Assembly: GCF_019219075.1 (NCBI RefSeq)
Contig: NZ_JAHUWJ010000001.1
Coordinates: 124,001-188,000 of the forward strand
Reading direction: 5' to 3'
Source of the DNA: Chitinophaga sp. sic0106
Lineage (GTDB): Bacteria; Bacteroidota; Bacteroidia; Chitinophagales; Chitinophagaceae
Length of the DNA: 64,000 bases
A program made the translations under genes and the position numbers. Positions 37,772 to 46,700 of the stretch are shown piece after piece (the first letter of the stretch is position 1; each line of letters begins with the position of its first letter). The notes beneath the pieces were generated by a model. That model saw nothing but the letters and a program-made list of their open reading frames with translations, had not been told where the DNA came from and did no database searches.

Positions 37772-38027
37772 AATCAATAAAGTTTTATGGTCACGAATAT
37801 TTGTTTGCTATGGAATAGCTTCCAAAAATGCGACCATTTCGCGCAAACGCCTTATAATAATGGGTTTGTGTATGACACTGCACGGCTTGCCACTGTCCTT
37901 TTTTTTCACGCATGGTGGAACCCCATCCACAATTTACCATTCCGATGAGCCATTAATATTTTAAAATGAATACGATGCAGATTGGCACGCATTTTCCATT
38001 GGTATTAACGAATCAAAATTGTGACAT

Positions 38028-38180
38028 ATGAACAGCTTATTGTATTTAATCGCCGTAATACTGGTAATAGGATGGCTACTCGGATTTTTCGTTTATTCAG
38101 CAGGTTCTATCATACACGTCTTGCTTGTTCTGGCCATCATTGCCATATTGATCAACATCATCAGAGGCAGGGCTGTCTAA
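38028..38180 (+). CDS. lmo0937-type mini membrane protein
   Basis: A 50-residue peptide (MNSLLYLIAVILVIGWLLGF then FVYSAG, IIHVLLVLAIIAILINIIRG, RAV) with two hydrophobic helices joined by a short turn. The layout and the L-L-G-F-x-x-Y-x-x-G-x-x-I-H pattern match the lmo0937 (DUF5670) family of stress-associated small membrane proteins. It has an ATG start, a neat terminator right after it, and no partner on its strand. Function unknown. Confidence 0.85.
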   Translation: MNSLLYLIAVILVIGWLLGFFVYSAGSIIHVLLVLAIIAILINIIRGRAV

Positions 38181-38202
38181 TATATTCCCAAACCCTCATT
38201 TT

Positions 38203-38248
38203 AAAAGTCCTTTAAATGCTTTACCAATAAGCGTTTAAAGGACTTTTT
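38203..38248 (+). terminator. Terminator after the lmo0937-type gene
   Basis: AAAAGTCCTTTAAA pairs with TTTAAAGGACTTTT over a 14-base stem with a loop of about a dozen bases, and the descending arm runs into seven T. It lies 23 bases after the stop. Confidence 0.9.
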
Positions 38249-38382
38249 TTATGGAGAGAATTAATGTCTCCCTAAAAAAATTTAAAAGACCAAACCAAAA
38301 TCTCCGGTACTCCGTAAGTGCTAATCATCAGGCATTGCGCAAAGCCATTCAATCCCATTCATCACACCTAAATAATTTTTGT

Positions 38383-39084
38383 ATGCAATTGTCGAAAACC
38401 CGTTCCCATCAAGGGGATAAAGAAAGTATTGCCCATCCGCAGCGACGACAGTTCCTGCAAAAACTCAGCTTGGGCGCAGGCTTGCTCACCACCATTGGCA
38501 TAGCATCCTGTAGTAAGGACAAGGATTCAAGCCCATCCATGGGGGTGAGTTTGGGTAGTGGCGACTTTGCCGTACTCAATTATGCGTACGCGTTAGAACA
38601 GCTGGAAGCGGCATTCTATACACAGGTTGTGGCTACGCCATACAGCGGTATTTCCACAGGTGAACTGAAATTATTAACAGATATCCGCGATCATGAAATC
38701 GGGCACCGCGAATTTTTTAAAGCAGCTCTCGCCACTGCGGCCATTCCTACATTAACCATTGATTTCAGTAAAATAGATTTTACTAAGAGAGATGTAGTGC
38801 TTAAAACAGCACAAACATTCGAAGACCTCGGCGTGGCGGCTTATAACGGTGCAGGCAACTTTATTGCAGATGAAAAGTACCTGGCACTGGCAGGGAAGAT
38901 TGTAAGTGTGGAAGCCAGGCACGCCGCCTATCTGCGCGACCTTGTTACACCCGGCTCCTTCTCCTCCGGCAGCGATATTGTGGATGCCAACGGCATCAAC
39001 CTGTCAATGACACCTGCTGCCGTATTTGCCGCCGCAGGCGCGTATATCAAAACACAAATCGATACCAACACATTGCCTAAGTAA
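38383..39084 (+). CDS. Ferritin-like exported lipoprotein (Ferritin_2 type, first copy)
   Basis: From the ATG at 38383 the product is 233 residues. The N-terminal signal RRQFLQKLSLGAGLLTTIGI ends in a lipobox-like ASC, so the protein is a probable lipoprotein; the RRQFL stretch also resembles a Tat signal. The mature part is a four-helix bundle with Glu and His in the expected places: YALEQLEAAFYTQ, DIRDHEIGHREFF and SVEARHAAYLRD. This is the Ferritin_2 family, sometimes called desiccation-related. It probably binds metal in the envelope. A longer frame from 38251 lacks a signal at its start and is not used. It is in tandem with a paralogue 18 bases downstream. Confidence 0.88.
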   Translation: MQLSKTRSHQGDKESIAHPQRRQFLQKLSLGAGLLTTIGIASCSKDKDSSPSMGVSLGSGDFAVLNYAYALEQLEAAFYTQVVATPYSGISTGELKLLTDIRDHEIGHREFFKAALATAAIPTLTIDFSKIDFTKRDVVLKTAQTFEDLGVAAYNGAGNFIADEKYLALAGKIVSVEARHAAYLRDLVTPGSFSSGSDIVDANGINLSMTPAAVFAAAGAYIKTQIDTNTLPK

Positions 39085-39102
39085 TCTCAAAAAACTGACA
39101 CC

Positions 39103-39927
39103 ATGGACTTTCTGAATATTCTTCAACAAATAGAAAAAGTAGATCCGGAAGTATACGACAAGCTGGATACACGCCGCGATGCGATGAAACGCTTCACCAA
39201 CATCAGCGGGAAAATAGCGCTGGCAGCCATTCCGCTGGCACTTGGCAGCATGTTTAACAAAGCATATGCTATCAGCAGCAGCGCAGATGTATACTCCACC
39301 CTCAACTTTGCACTCACCCTCGAATACCTGGAAGCGGAGTTCTACACCAAAGGAGTAGCCGTTGCCGGCTTGATTCCCGGAGAAGATGCCGCTGCCTTTA
39401 ATACTATCAAAGGCCATGAAGTAGCGCATGTCGAATTTTTGAAATCGGCACTGCTGGGGGCCGGCGCTACGCCGGTGGCTAAACCCACTTTCGACTTCAC
39501 CGCAGGTGGCACATTTGCAGATGTGTTTACCAAATACGATACTTTCCTCGCCTTATCACAAGCCTTTGAGGATACCGGTGTACGCGCCTATAAAGGTCAG
39601 GCCGGTGTATTGCTGAAACAAGGCGCCGTGCTCACCGCCGCATTGGGTATACACGCGGTGGAAGCCAGGCATGCGGCACATGTACGTATGGTACGCAGTA
39701 AGCGATTGAATGATCCTGCACTGAAACCATGGATCACACAAAACACCTCCTTCATTCCAGTGGCCGCAGCGGCTGCCGTGTATGCCGGCGAAGACAATGG
39801 CGTGCAGGCTACCGTAAATATCGCGACCACAGCTAAAATCAGTTCCGATGCTGCTACGGAAGCCTTTGACGAACCACTCTCCAGGATGGAAGTAGAAGCC
39901 ATCGCTAAATTATTTATTAAAGCGTAG
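39103..39927 (+). CDS. Ferritin-like exported protein (Ferritin_2 type, second copy)
   Basis: A 274-residue paralogue of the upstream gene, starting 18 bases after its stop. A polar start (MDFLNILQQIEKVDPEVYDK) precedes a hydrophobic, signal-like stretch ending IPLALGSMFNKAYA, so it is exported but without an obvious lipobox. The four-helix bundle repeats the metal-ligand pattern: FALTLEYLEAEFYTKGVA, IKGHEVAHVEFLKSALLG and IHAVEARHAAHVRMV. The C-terminal extension is longer than in the first copy. The two proteins may act together. Metal binding is inferred from the family. Confidence 0.88.
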   Translation: MDFLNILQQIEKVDPEVYDKLDTRRDAMKRFTNISGKIALAAIPLALGSMFNKAYAISSSADVYSTLNFALTLEYLEAEFYTKGVAVAGLIPGEDAAAFNTIKGHEVAHVEFLKSALLGAGATPVAKPTFDFTAGGTFADVFTKYDTFLALSQAFEDTGVRAYKGQAGVLLKQGAVLTAALGIHAVEARHAAHVRMVRSKRLNDPALKPWITQNTSFIPVAAAAAVYAGEDNGVQATVNIATTAKISSDAATEAFDEPLSRMEVEAIAKLFIKA

Positions 39928-39959
39928 TACGCTTATAATAGTTGGTCAATAGGAGTTAA

Positions 39960-39981
39960 GGCTGGTGCTTCCGCACCGGCC
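39960..39981. repeat. Short-loop palindrome
   Basis: GGCTGGTGC pairs with GCACCGGCC (one T-G pair) around a TTCC loop, 33 bases after the ferritin-like gene. It may act as a terminator but lacks a U-tract. Confidence 0.55.
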
Positions 39982-40017
39982 TATCGTAATTAAACAGGAA
40001 TGGAGTAAATTGCCGCC

Positions 40018-41163
40018 ATGAAAAAGAACCTGCTTTTTTGCCTGCTCGCCGCACTCACTTTCTTTTCCTGCAGCACTTCCCGTAAAATGGTGAAAACGCC
40101 TCCGGCTATTGGTCAGCTGCGCCTGATAGGCAAACAGGTACTTCCACATAATATGCCGTTTGAAGGCACCACTACCGGCGGCCTTTCCGGTATTGATTAC
40201 GACGCAAAGCGGCAGCAGTATTACCTGATCTGCGATGATCGCTCGGACCTGAACCCCGCACGCTTTTACACGGCTAAACTTTACTTCAGCCAGCATTCAT
40301 TCGATAGTGTACGCATTACCCATGTTACCACTTTATTACAGGGAGATGGTAAACCATATCCGAATAAGTTCACGAACCCGGCACGCACCCCTGATCCGGA
40401 AGCACTGCGCTATAATCCTGCCCATGATTTTATGGTGTGGAGCAGCGAAGGAGAGCGCATCGTAAACGCAAATGATACTATCCTGGCAAATCCCAGCCTT
40501 ACCATCATGCAGCGCAACGGCCAGTACGTAGATACTTTTACTCTACCGCAAATATTCCGGATGCAAGCCGGCAACAAAGGCCCCAGAAGGAATGGCGGCT
40601 TCGAAGGCCTCGCTTTTTCTGCCGATAACAAACAGATGTTCGTGAGCCTGGAAGAGCCCCGGTATGAAGATGGTCCACGCGCGGATGTAAATGTTCATAA
40701 TGCGGTTACCCGCATCCTCCGGTACGACGTAGCCTCGCGGCAACCGCTGGCACAATACGCCTATCAGCTGGACCCCGTGGCCTATCCGCCGGTATCAAAA
40801 GACAGCTTCCGGATTAATGGTATCGCCGATATTATGTACCTCGGCGCTGATAAACTGCTGGTACTGGAACGGTCCTTTTCTGTAGGCGTAAAGGATTGCA
40901 CCATCAAACTATACACTGCCGACCTCACCGCGGCCACAGACGTAAGCGGGATTAATTCTCTCTCTGAAAATAAAAATTATACACCGGTAAAAAAGCAGCT
41001 GCTGTACAATTTCGAAAGCCTGCAAACCTATATCGATAATATTGAAGGTGTTACTTTCGGACCGATATTACCAAACGGACATCCGAGCCTGGTATTTGCG
41101 GCCGACAATAACTTTTCGGCAGCCGAAGAAAGCCAGTTTTTTGTTTTTGAGGTCATTCCATAA
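40018..41163 (+). CDS. Phytase-like esterase-domain lipoprotein
   Basis: A 381-residue protein with a lipoprotein signal, MKKNLLFCLLAALTFFSC (lipid at Cys18). The mature domain matches the phytase-like esterase family: GGLSGIDYDAKRQQYYLIC, DDRSDLNPARFY, ARTPDPEALRYN and RNGGFEGLAFSADNKQ near residues 57, 75, 125 and 195, each resembling blades of a beta-propeller. The family name is older than its proven activity. Substrate unknown. It lies 43 bases upstream of the NlpE-like gene. Confidence 0.88.
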   Translation: MKKNLLFCLLAALTFFSCSTSRKMVKTPPAIGQLRLIGKQVLPHNMPFEGTTTGGLSGIDYDAKRQQYYLICDDRSDLNPARFYTAKLYFSQHSFDSVRITHVTTLLQGDGKPYPNKFTNPARTPDPEALRYNPAHDFMVWSSEGERIVNANDTILANPSLTIMQRNGQYVDTFTLPQIFRMQAGNKGPRRNGGFEGLAFSADNKQMFVSLEEPRYEDGPRADVNVHNAVTRILRYDVASRQPLAQYAYQLDPVAYPPVSKDSFRINGIADIMYLGADKLLVLERSFSVGVKDCTIKLYTADLTAATDVSGINSLSENKNYTPVKKQLLYNFESLQTYIDNIEGVTFGPILPNGHPSLVFAADNNFSAAEESQFFVFEVIP

Positions 41164-41206
41164 ACAAGCAGGCACAATTGCTGTTACTAGTGTAAAACCT
41201 CTGATT

Positions 41207-41671
41207 ATGAAATACCTGACACTGGTAACAGCCTTACTATTCCTCCTGACTACCGCCTGCAACCAGGCCAATACCCAAAAAAGCACTGCTGATTCTACCA
41301 TCATCGCCGGCGGCACCACAGAAGGCCAATGGGTCACCTACACCGGCACCTTGCCCTGCGCCGACTGCGGCGGCATACTCACCAAACTATCCATCAACGA
41401 AACCGAAACCGATGGCAACAGGCGGTTTAAACTCACCGAAACCTATCAGGCCACTAAAAACGGGGACCAGGACTTTAACTCAGAAGGCGCCTATACCGTG
41501 ATAAAAGGCAGTGCCAGCGATCCTAATGCAGAAGTGATAGTACTCAACCCCGACAAGGACAAAAACCTGCAACGCTATTTCCAGAAAGTGAGCGCGGACG
41601 AATTACGCATGCTCGACGGGGAACAAAAAAATATCCAGAGCAACCTGAATTATACCCTGAAGAAACAATAA
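41207..41671 (+). CDS. NlpE-like envelope lipoprotein
   Basis: From the ATG at 41207 the product is 154 residues (MKYLTLVTALLFLLTTAC gives a lipoprotein signal, lipid at Cys18). The mature domain contains YTGTLPCADCGGILTKLSIN, the NlpE N-terminal signature with a CxxC, followed by RYFQKVSADELRMLDGEQ near the end. In E. coli NlpE senses envelope stress and copper; here only the N-terminal half is present. A longer frame from 41042 overlaps the upstream gene and lacks a signal. Confidence 0.87.
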   Translation: MKYLTLVTALLFLLTTACNQANTQKSTADSTIIAGGTTEGQWVTYTGTLPCADCGGILTKLSINETETDGNRRFKLTETYQATKNGDQDFNSEGAYTVIKGSASDPNAEVIVLNPDKDKNLQRYFQKVSADELRMLDGEQKNIQSNLNYTLKKQ

Positions 41672-41722
41672 AATTTGCCTTAAATTGAGCCTCATCATCC
41701 TGCAAAATTATTGACCAACTCT

Positions 41723-43324
41723 ATGAGGCGTATTTTCGGTGGTTTGTTCTTCACTTTGTTATCGCTGGCAGCCCATGCTAAGGGCAAACCGTATACGGAC
41801 AGTATACTGCAAGCCCTGAATCAAACGATTGAACGTGCCGCCGCCTACGATTCTATCAAGATCAAAAAAATTGACAGTATCAGGCGCCAGAGGCCGCAGG
41901 GTAGTCCGGAGCTGACCTATAATTATTACCAGGAACTGTACGAGGCCTATAAAATCTTCAACTTTGATTCTGCGTTTTCGTACGGCAGTAAAATGCAGCA
42001 GCTGGGCCACCAGCTCAACGATCCTGTGCGCATTGCCAATGCCAAGGTTAAACTGGGATTTATTCTGCTATCCTCCGGGATGTTTATGGAAGCATCCGGT
42101 TACATCAGTACGGTAGATATCAACGGCAAGCCCGACGACCTGCGGGTAGAATACTATAAATTAAAAAGCCGCTTTTATTCCGATATGGCTGCCTATAATC
42201 AGGACCGTTTTTTTAGTCCGGAATATATGCGGCAGGCCATTGCGGCCATGGATTCCGCCTTACAGCTGATGGACTCCACCGGGTTTGAATACCTGTTTCA
42301 TAAAGCCGAGCAACTGTATAAGCGTGGCGATATCCTCGGTGCGCTCGCCACTTTCCCCAACCTGAACGATCCGGCAATTACCGAGCGGCAGGTGGCTGTG
42401 GCTGCCTGCAGCCTTGGGTCCATGTACCAGAAAAACCAGCAACGGGATACGGCCATTTACCTGATGGCCCGCTCCGCTATTGCGGATATACGCACTTCCA
42501 CGAAGGAAACGATGGCAGCCTATACGCTGGCTACTTTTCTGTTTGAGTTGGGAGATATAAAAACCGCATCGCGGTATATTGAACGTGCCATGACCGAGGC
42601 CGTTTTTTACGGCGCCCGGCAAAGGAAAGTGATGGTAAGTAATATATTACCGATCATTGAAGAAGAGCGTATCAACACCGCCGAGCAGCAAAACCGTTCC
42701 TTAATTATTTATGCGGCCATTGTTACCCTGCTGTTCCTGGCGCTGGTAGCCATGACGATCATCGTATTCCGCCAGATCAGGAAGCTGAAACAGGCGCAAT
42801 TAGCCATCACGAAGGCGCATATGCGACAGCAGGAAGCCAATAACCAGCTGGAAGAAGCCAACAAGATCAAGGAAGAATACATTGGCTACTTCTTTCACAG
42901 TAACGCCAAATACATCGGGAAGATTGAAAAAATCAAGCAGCTGCTGGAGCAGAAACTGGCAGAGAGCAAAAGCGCTACTGATTTCCGGTTTTTGATCAAC
43001 TCCATCAATGTGCGGCAGGAGCGTGATGAGCTCTTTACCAATTTTGACCGGGTTTTCCTGCGGATCTTCCCCCATTTTGTTGACGAGTTCAACAAACTAT
43101 TTGACGCTGACAACAAAGTACAATTAAAGGAAAATGAGCTGTTAAATACTGATTTACGCATTTTTGCACTGATACGTATAGGCATCACCGACAATGAGCA
43201 AATTGCCCGTATATTGGAATACTCTGTGAATACGATTTACGCCTATAAAACCAAAATCAAGAAGCGGTCGCTGATACCGAACGAGGCCTTTGAAGAGCGT
43301 ATAATGGCCATAAAAGCGCTATAA
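41723..43324 (+). CDS. DUF6377-type membrane sensor/regulator next to a SusC/SusD locus
   Basis: From the ATG at 41723 the product is 533 residues (an in-frame TTG at 41711 adds four). A signal peptide (RRIFGGLFFTLLSLAAHA) is followed by a helical periplasmic TPR-like region, one membrane helix near residue 325-345 (SLIIYAAIVTLLFLALVAMT), a coiled coil (QAQLAITKAHMRQQEANNQL), and a C-terminal helix-turn-helix-like part (LLNTDLRIFALIRIGITDNE then QIARILEYSVNTIYAYKTKI). This matches the DUF6377 family, placed next to SusC/SusD genes in Bacteroidota. It may sense an oligosaccharide and activate the adjacent locus; that is inference. Confidence 0.85.
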   Translation: MRRIFGGLFFTLLSLAAHAKGKPYTDSILQALNQTIERAAAYDSIKIKKIDSIRRQRPQGSPELTYNYYQELYEAYKIFNFDSAFSYGSKMQQLGHQLNDPVRIANAKVKLGFILLSSGMFMEASGYISTVDINGKPDDLRVEYYKLKSRFYSDMAAYNQDRFFSPEYMRQAIAAMDSALQLMDSTGFEYLFHKAEQLYKRGDILGALATFPNLNDPAITERQVAVAACSLGSMYQKNQQRDTAIYLMARSAIADIRTSTKETMAAYTLATFLFELGDIKTASRYIERAMTEAVFYGARQRKVMVSNILPIIEEERINTAEQQNRSLIIYAAIVTLLFLALVAMTIIVFRQIRKLKQAQLAITKAHMRQQEANNQLEEANKIKEEYIGYFFHSNAKYIGKIEKIKQLLEQKLAESKSATDFRFLINSINVRQERDELFTNFDRVFLRIFPHFVDEFNKLFDADNKVQLKENELLNTDLRIFALIRIGITDNEQIARILEYSVNTIYAYKTKIKKRSLIPNEAFEERIMAIKAL

Positions 43325-43716
43325 AACCGGCTGACGTAATCGATATTTTCAAAAATAATATTCTTTTTTATAAGATTGATTTATAGATAGTTAACTAAAA
43401 TAATATAGATTTTGTGGTCAATATTTTCTATATTTTGTCTTTATAAATTGTTAGCCTGATCAGGGATATATTACTTTGATCTTAGGAATAAATTCAACAA
43501 CCAAATAACAAAAGGAAAACTGAGCTCTATTTATTCACCACGTTAAAAACATTCCATTACAGTTTGAGCCTGATGATATGAATCCACGTAAAAAATAAGG
43601 CGACGGCCTTTTGTCAGCTTCATCATGTTCAGTCATTAAAAAAACTCTATTTCGTTCACCTTATTAGAAATCCACGTCACAGTACTTGTTTCATTACTGA
43701 ATCAAAATTCCATTTT
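43325..43716 (+). other. Leader region of the SusC/SusD/GH31 operon
   Basis: 392 AT-rich bases with no gene. The stretch ATATTTTGTC near 43430 and TAGATTTTG near 43410 resemble the -7 element with one extra base, so no exact promoter is called. A segment near 43515 (CTCTATTTATTCACC) is partly repeated near 43647 (CTCTATTTCGTTCACC) together with a following AATCCACGT block, a degenerate direct duplication that could be an operator. Confidence 0.45.
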
Positions 43717-46671
43717 ATGACCAAATCACGACTCCTTCGTCACCTCTTTATTGCGGTGTTTGCGGTGTTGGTGCAAACCGTAGCGTTTGCCCAAAACAAA
43801 AGCTTTACCGGAAAGGTTACGGACGAAAAAGGCTCACCCATCCCAGGTGCTACCATTGCCGTTAAAGGCACCAAATCAGGAACCGCAACAGATCCTGAAG
43901 GTAATTACAAGCTGGCCAGCATACCGGCCAATGCCACACTCGTTATTTCTTTCGTAGGCTATAAAACACAGGAAGTAAGCACCGCCGGTAAAGCATCGGC
44001 TGATATCAGCCTGCAACCTGAAAGCTCCACCTTGTCCGATGTAGTGGTGGTTGGTTATGGTACCACCCGTAAAAAGGACCTCACAGGTGCGGTAGCCTCT
44101 ATTAAGTCGGCCGAATTTAACGGTGGTATTACCACCGCTCCGGATCAGCTGATCCAGGGTAAAGTATCCGGCCTTATGATCCTCAACAACAGTGGCGCAC
44201 CTGGCGCTGCCTCTACCGTACGCATCAGGGGTCTTAGCTCCCCACGCGCAGGTAACCAGCCGCTGTACGTAATTGACGGAGTACCATTGGATGGCCGCGT
44301 GGCACGCCCCGCCGTTAACGCCGCCGGCCTCGGTCAAACACCGGATGCCAACCCGATGAACTTCATCAACGGACTCGACATCGCTTCCATGGACGTATTA
44401 AAAGATGCATCCGCTACTGCCATCTACGGTTCACGTGGTTCCAACGGTGTGATCATGATTAATACCAGAAAAGGTTCTGCAGGTCCTGCCCGGTTAGACT
44501 TTAACTACAGCGCCGGTGTAAGCAATATCATGAAAAAGCTGGAAGTGCTGAATGCAGATGAATATCGCTCTGCACTGAAAGACTATAACCTCAACGCCGG
44601 CGACTATGGTTCCAACTCTGATGGGATGGAATCTATCCTTCGCACCGGTGTATCACAGAATTTCCATGTGGCCCTCAGCGGTGGCAGCGAAACCAGCCGC
44701 TATCGCGCCTCCTTTGGTTATCAGGATCAACAGGGTATTATCCGTAAAACAGGCCTGAAAAAAATCACAGCAACCCTCAACGGACAAAATACCTTCTTAT
44801 CCAAAAATCAACTGGGTGTTGACTATAACGTGATGACTGCCCAAACCCTGGAAACACTGGCACCAATCAGTAATGACGCCGGCTTTACAGGAAGCCTTAT
44901 TGGTCAGGCCCTCCAATGGAACCCTACCATGCCCCTGCGCAATGCCGATGGTTCCTTTTACCTGTTAGGCGCCGGCAGCTCCATCAACCCATTGGCTATG
45001 TCAGAAGCATATGATGACAACGCTAACATTACTTATGTATTAGGAAGCGTGTCGCCATATTTCAAATTCAATGACAACCTGGAGTTACGGGCAATGTACA
45101 GTATCAACCACCAGGTGGGTATCCGTAAGTCACAAATCGCCTCCTTCATCAATATTGCAGGTGTGCAGGACCTCGGACAGGCTTATTATGGCAACAGCGA
45201 ACTGAATACACAGCTCTTTAACTCTACCCTTACCTATTCCAAACAGGTAACCTCCGCTTTCAACCTGAGAGCACTGGTGGGTTATGAATACCAGGAATTT
45301 GATTATGAAGGTATGAACCTGGGCGCCCTGGGCTTCCCTACCTATGCCATTGATTACGTGCATCAGCTGCAGTCGCCTACACAGGCTAACACCTTCATGA
45401 GCTCATTTAAAAACCCAACCAGCAAACTGCAATCTTATTTTGCAAGGGCAGAAATGAACTTCTATGATAAATACCTGCTGAATGCTACCGTAAGAATGGA
45501 TGGCTCCAGCAAGTTTGGTAGCTCCAACCATTATGGTACGTTCCCATCTTTCGCTGCTAAATGGAACATCAACAATGAGAATTTCATGAAAGGCGGCAAA
45601 CTGTTCCAAACGCTGGCACTACGTGCAGGATGGGGTATGACCGGTAACCAGGAATTTCCCGCAGGTGCTTCCGAAGAGCAATATATGCTCAACTCTGGCG
45701 GCGCTTCCGGCCTTGGCAACGTAGCCAATCCCGGCCTGAAATGGGAAACTTCCAAACAGCTCAACGTAGGTATTGATTTCGGCATAGTGGATAACAGAAT
45801 TACCGGTACCATCGACTACTTCAATAAAAACACGACCAACCTCCTGTTTAGCTTCCCTGCTATACAGCCGGCACCGGCATCTTCCTACTGGATCAACATG
45901 CCGGGCAATGTGCTGAACAAAGGTTTGGAGTTCAGTGTACGCGGCGACGTTATCCGCAAGAAAAACCTGATCTGGACAATAGGTGTTAACGGTACCTTCC
46001 TGACCAACGAGCTGAAAAACTACGACGGTCCTCCGGTACTTACAGGCTCCATCAGCGGACAGGGCGTATCTGGTGCTACCTCACAGCGTTTGGCCAATGG
46101 CTATGCACTCAACACCTTCTATATGCGTAAATTCCAGGGCTTTGATGATAAAGGCCAGGCAACCTATGCAGATAATGGTGACAAACTGTATTACCTGACC
46201 AACCCTAACCCTAAAACCATGCTGGGTATCAATACTTCACTGGAGTATAAAAACCTGTCCTTCAGACTCAGCTCTCATGGTGCTTTCGGTTACCAGGTGT
46301 ATAACAACACCGCCAACACGGTATTACCTATCGGCAACCTGGGGTCCAGGAATATTGCAAAAGCACTGCTGGGTAACGGCGAATCACTGTCAAACCCGAT
46401 CACAGTATCTTCCCGCTATCTTGAAAACGGTAACTTCCTGAAACTGGATAACATATCCGTTGGTTACAACTTTGGCGACGTAGCGAAAATATTTAGAGGT
46501 ACCACCCTTACGGTAACTGGTCAGAACCTGTTTGTAATCACTAAATACTCAGGATTTGATCCGGAAGTAAACACCGATAAAAGCGTGAATGGCATTAGCT
46601 CTTTTGGTATTGAATATTCACCATATCCAACAGCCAGAAGTGTAATGTTCAGCTTGTCCTTCTCCCTGTAA
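43717..46671 (+). CDS. susC-like: SusC/RagA-type TonB-dependent outer-membrane importer
   Basis: A 984-residue outer-membrane beta-barrel. Signal peptide RHLFIAVFAVLVQTVAFAQ; then the carboxypeptidase-like domain (SFTGKVTDEKGSPIPGATIA) at residues about 28-105; the plug with the TonB-box region VVVVGYGTTRKKDLTGAV near 110; RIRGLSSPRAGNQPLYVIDG and LKDASATAIYGSRGSNGVI; then the barrel ending in FSLSFSL. There is no STN domain, so it is not of the FecR-linked type. It pairs with the SusD gene 29 bases downstream to import a glycan, probably an alpha-glucan in view of the GH31 enzyme. Confidence 0.97.
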   Translation: MTKSRLLRHLFIAVFAVLVQTVAFAQNKSFTGKVTDEKGSPIPGATIAVKGTKSGTATDPEGNYKLASIPANATLVISFVGYKTQEVSTAGKASADISLQPESSTLSDVVVVGYGTTRKKDLTGAVASIKSAEFNGGITTAPDQLIQGKVSGLMILNNSGAPGAASTVRIRGLSSPRAGNQPLYVIDGVPLDGRVARPAVNAAGLGQTPDANPMNFINGLDIASMDVLKDASATAIYGSRGSNGVIMINTRKGSAGPARLDFNYSAGVSNIMKKLEVLNADEYRSALKDYNLNAGDYGSNSDGMESILRTGVSQNFHVALSGGSETSRYRASFGYQDQQGIIRKTGLKKITATLNGQNTFLSKNQLGVDYNVMTAQTLETLAPISNDAGFTGSLIGQALQWNPTMPLRNADGSFYLLGAGSSINPLAMSEAYDDNANITYVLGSVSPYFKFNDNLELRAMYSINHQVGIRKSQIASFINIAGVQDLGQAYYGNSELNTQLFNSTLTYSKQVTSAFNLRALVGYEYQEFDYEGMNLGALGFPTYAIDYVHQLQSPTQANTFMSSFKNPTSKLQSYFARAEMNFYDKYLLNATVRMDGSSKFGSSNHYGTFPSFAAKWNINNENFMKGGKLFQTLALRAGWGMTGNQEFPAGASEEQYMLNSGGASGLGNVANPGLKWETSKQLNVGIDFGIVDNRITGTIDYFNKNTTNLLFSFPAIQPAPASSYWINMPGNVLNKGLEFSVRGDVIRKKNLIWTIGVNGTFLTNELKNYDGPPVLTGSISGQGVSGATSQRLANGYALNTFYMRKFQGFDDKGQATYADNGDKLYYLTNPNPKTMLGINTSLEYKNLSFRLSSHGAFGYQVYNNTANTVLPIGNLGSRNIAKALLGNGESLSNPITVSSRYLENGNFLKLDNISVGYNFGDVAKIFRGTTLTVTGQNLFVITKYSGFDPEVNTDKSVNGISSFGIEYSPYPTARSVMFSLSFSL

Positions 46672-46700
46672 ACCACCCATTCACCACAAAACTGAAAAAC

